DNA of 43,788 nucleotides from Methylobacterium sp. Leaf118 (GTDB taxonomy: Bacteria > Pseudomonadota > Alphaproteobacteria > Rhizobiales > Beijerinckiaceae), in contig NZ_CAKLBV010000041.1 of the NCBI RefSeq assembly GCF_920984675.1, positions 1 to 43,788 of the forward strand, in the 5' to 3' direction. The first letter of the stretch is position 1; each line of letters opens with the position of its first letter. Below, in pieces: positions 41,740 through 43,788 of this stretch. The position numbers and the translations under genes are program-made. A model generated the notes under the pieces. The model had not been told where the DNA came from and ran no database searches. It worked only from the letters and a program-made list of their open reading frames with translations.

Positions 41740-43788
41740 GATCCTGCTCCTCGGCGCGGGCGTCCCGGGCCCCCTCGCGGGTCGGGCGCCGTCCCGATTG
41801 GTCGGGCGTCGCGCCGCCCGGGTTCCTGTCCTGCGCGTCCGCGGCGAAGGGCGGGTGCCCGCCGCGCTCGGACCCGTTGCCCGGGCTCTGGCCCTGGCTT
41901 TGGCCCTGGGCCCCGCCCTGCGCCGCCGGGCCCGACTCGATCGTGACGCGCTCCGGCAGATAGCCCGCCTCGCGCAGGAGGCCGGTGAGGGCCTCGCCCT
42001 CCCGGCGCAGGCGCTCGGCGGTGTCTTCGCGGGCAGTGCGCAGGCTCATCTCCAGCCGCCCGTCCTGAAGCCGCATCCGCACCAGCACCGAGCCGAGATC
42101 GGCCGGATGCAGTTGGAGGGTCAGGATCTTCAGCGGCCCGGCTTCGGTCGTCAGCCCGCTGCGGAGGGCGGCGGGCGGCGGGGCGGGCGGAAACTGCGCG
42201 GCGACGGCATCGGCGATCTGGCGCGCCGGAGAGAGCGGACCCGCCAGCGTCGGCGCCCCCGGAATGGTCGGCGCCAGCGCCTCGATCACCGTCCCGTCGG
42301 CGCGACGTGGCTCGGCCGGCGCCTCCACGCTGGTACCAGCACGGTCGTCCGTGGCCCGGCCCGGCGCGGGAATCCCGGGCCCTTGCGCGTCGGACGACGA
42401 GGCCGGTCCCGGCGACGCGCGGCGAACGGATGCGTCGGACGGTGTCGGGTGCGGCCGTGCCGCCTCCGCGAAGGGTTCTCGCGGGGAGCCGGCCTGAGAC
42501 GCGGTCGGCGCGACGATCGGCGACGGGCCCTCCGTGAGTCCCGGCTCCGTTTGGCCCTCCGCCAGGGGCGCCGATCCGGCCATCTCCGCTGGCGGCTCAT
42601 CGGCCGCGACCGGCGGCAGGCCGACGCGGCCGTGGGCCGCCCGCGTTGCGCCTGGCACAGCCGCGACCGTCCCGGCCCCGGCGAGCCGCGGATCGGGCTG
42701 CGCCGGTCCGGAGAGAGCGGGGTCGATCTGATCAGGTTGCTCTTGGACAGGCCGTTCCGGGACGGTTCTCTCTTGGACACGCCGTTCCTGGGCACCCAGA
42801 ACCACCCGGTGTGCGCCCGGATCGAGCGGATGGCCCTGGTCCGCCCGCACCGGTTCGGCCCGCACCGGTTCCGGCCCCTGCGCGGCGGGGCGCGAATCGG
42901 GACGGGGCGCGGCCGGGTCGATCGACCCATCAGCCGGGACGGAGGGGCGCTGCGCCGGTCCGACCGCGGGCATGGCGGCCGCGCCGGGCTCAGGCCCCGG
43001 TCCCGCTTCCGGTGTCGGCGCCGGCATTGCCGCCGCGACGGGCGACGCCGCCGCAGCCTTCAGGGCGATTCCGGATGGCGCCGATCCCTCCGGCGGGGCG
43101 AGGCGCACTGGCCGTGGCGGTGATGCACGGTCCGATCCGGGCTCGGGCGTGGTTCCGGCCTCCGGAGCGGTGGGGGCAGCGGTCACCTTGGGCAGAACCG
43201 CCTCTGGCGTCCGCGCCGCGGCCGGCTCCGCCGGTGCGGGCGACATCACGGGAAGCGCCTCGGCCTTCGCCGGGGCGTCGGACGGGGACGACCCCTCCGG
43301 CCGGGCGAGGTGCGGCGGCTCGGACGCGGCGGCGCGGCCCGCATCAGGCAGAGCCGCCTCCGGTGCCGACGCCCAGGCTGCGGCCGGCTCTGCCAGTGCG
43401 GGCAACATCGCGGGGGGCGCCTCAGTCTTCGGGGGGGCGCCGGACGGAGCCGATCCCTCCCGATGGGCGAGGTGAGACGGCACGGACGGGGCGGCACGGA
43501 TCGATCCGGGCTCGGGCGCCGTCCCGGTGTCCGGAGACAGGCGGGCTGTGGCTGCCTCCGGCGCCCGCGCCGCGGCCGGATCGGCCGGTGCGGGTGACGT
43601 CACGGGAGGCGTCGCAGCCTTCACGGAGGCCCTGGACGAGGGCAACTCCTCCGGCTGGGTGAGGTGAGACGGCACGGACGGGGCGGCACGGAGCGATCCG
43701 GGCTCGGGCGTCGTCCCGGTGTCCGGAGACAGGCGGGCTGTGGCTGCCTCCGGCGCCCGCGCCGCGGCCGGATCGGCCGGTGCGGGTG
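41693..43788 (-). CDS. fliK: Flagellar hook-length control protein FliK (5' end outside window)
   Basis: At least 698 codons are open to the window edge. The conserved C-terminal domain (about 41990-42160) reads KILTLQLHPADLGSVLVRMR, LQDGRLEMSLRTAREDTAER and LREAGYLPERVTIE, typical of FliK. It is followed by a Gln/Gly/Asp-rich tail. The long N-terminal part is Pro/Ala/Glu-rich and made of imperfect repeats (for example PEGSAPSGAP and SPAPAEPAAAR), including a nearly identical 192-bp tandem unit at 43471-43788. FliK measures hook length and triggers the FlhB switch. A GTG at 43675 is in frame, but similarity of sequence continues past it, so it is likely an internal Val. Confidence 0.88.
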   Translation of the reverse strand, partial: PAPADPAAARAPEAATARLSPDTGTTPEPGSLRAAPSVPSHLTQPEELPSSRASVKAATPPVTSPAPADPAAARAPEAATARLSPDTGTAPEPGSIRAAPSVPSHLAHREGSAPSGAPPKTEAPPAMLPALAEPAAAWASAPEAALPDAGRAAASEPPHLARPEGSSPSDAPAKAEALPVMSPAPAEPAAARTPEAVLPKVTAAPTAPEAGTTPEPGSDRASPPRPVRLAPPEGSAPSGIALKAAAASPVAAAMPAPTPEAGPGPEPGAAAMPAVGPAQRPSVPADGSIDPAAPRPDSRPAAQGPEPVRAEPVRADQGHPLDPGAHRVVLGAQERRVQERTVPERPVQEQPDQIDPALSGPAQPDPRLAGAGTVAAVPGATRAAHGRVGLPPVAADEPPAEMAGSAPLAEGQTEPGLTEGPSPIVAPTASQAGSPREPFAEAARPHPTPSDASVRRASPGPASSSDAQGPGIPAPGRATDDRAGTSVEAPAEPRRADGTVIEALAPTIPGAPTLAGPLSPARQIADAVAAQFPPAPPPAALRSGLTTEAGPLKILTLQLHPADLGSVLVRMRLQDGRLEMSLRTAREDTAERLRREGEALTGLLREAGYLPERVTIESGPAAQGGAQGQSQGQSPGNGSERGGHPPFAADAQDRNPGGATPDQSGRRPTREGARDARAEEQDHDTASHARDRGGLYL
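43471..43788 (-). repeat. 192-bp in-frame tandem repeat within fliK
   Basis: The unit 43471-43662 is repeated from 43663 to at least 43788. Over the 126 bp visible of the second copy I count two differences. 192 bp equals 64 codons. Older, diverged copies begin near 43309 (162 bp before) and 43102 (207 bp before that), with the same PEGS-AP and SPAP-EPAAAR pattern in protein. Confidence 0.85.

Noticed and set aside
42741..42800. 30-bp direct repeats in fliK (TCTTGGACA-GCCGTTCC) as a CRISPR-like array
   Set aside because: Only two units, in frame within coding sequence (VQE-RPVQE peptide repeats), with no spacers or cas genes.

Overview
The window is a high-GC (roughly 70% by eye) chromosomal segment from an alphaproteobacterium of the order Hyphomicrobiales (Rhizobiales). 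Methylobacterium or a close relative is my best guess. The main evidence is the rhizobial-style flagellar order flgE-flgK-flgL-flaF-flbT-flgD-fliQ-flhA-fliR, the FlaF/FlbT pair, DUF1217 and DUF6468-type flagellar proteins, a Rem/FtcR-type regulator, and an ExoR-like Sel1 protein. No rRNA, tRNA, transposase, integrase or CRISPR array was seen.

Layout. (1) 1-14.9 kb, flagellar cluster I, + strand: end of an unknown gene, DUF1217 protein, flgF, fliI, flgE, flgK, flgL, flaF, flbT, flgD, fliQ, then a 1-kb interruption with a small minus-strand membrane ORF, then flhA, fliR, a FliJ-like coiled coil, a FlgJ-type rod-binding protein, a FlgN-like protein and a small membrane protein closed by a strong hairpin. 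(2) 14.9-34.1 kb, a metabolic and housekeeping block: a leucine leader peptide with leuA; ilvD (E. coli type); a transglutaminase; ccmC-ccmD-ccmG; a DapA-like aldolase; an ExoR-like protein overlapping a second ilvD ([2Fe-2S] type); eutB-eutC; a second transglutaminase; a small secreted protein; an unknown gene; two DMT transporters; and hslV-hslU with a palindromic repeat between them. (3) 34.2-43.8 kb, flagellar cluster II: motA, fliM, a DUF6468-type protein, an AT-rich island with a tiny zinc-finger gene on the opposite strand, fliN, fliG, flhB, an unknown gene, a Rem/FtcR regulator, then on the minus strand a lytic transglycosylase and fliK, which runs off the end.

How it fits together. 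The two flagellar clusters supply the export gate (FlhA, FlhB, FliQ, FliR), export ATPase (FliI with a FliJ-like partner), rod, hook and junction (FlgF, FlgE, FlgD, FlgK, FlgL), ruler (FliK), stator (MotA), C-ring (FliM, FliN, FliG) and regulators (FlaF, FlbT, Rem/FtcR). FlgJ here is only a rod-binding domain; the separate transglycosylase beside fliK could supply the wall-cutting activity. leuA and ilvD belong to branched-chain amino acid synthesis.

Most interesting signals: a FYVE/RING-like cross-brace zinc finger in an AT-rich island inside the C-ring genes; a 192-bp, almost identical in-frame tandem repeat in the FliK ruler; a complete-looking leucine attenuation leader before leuA; and an identical 12-bp motif 44-54 bp upstream of flgE, flhA and motA.
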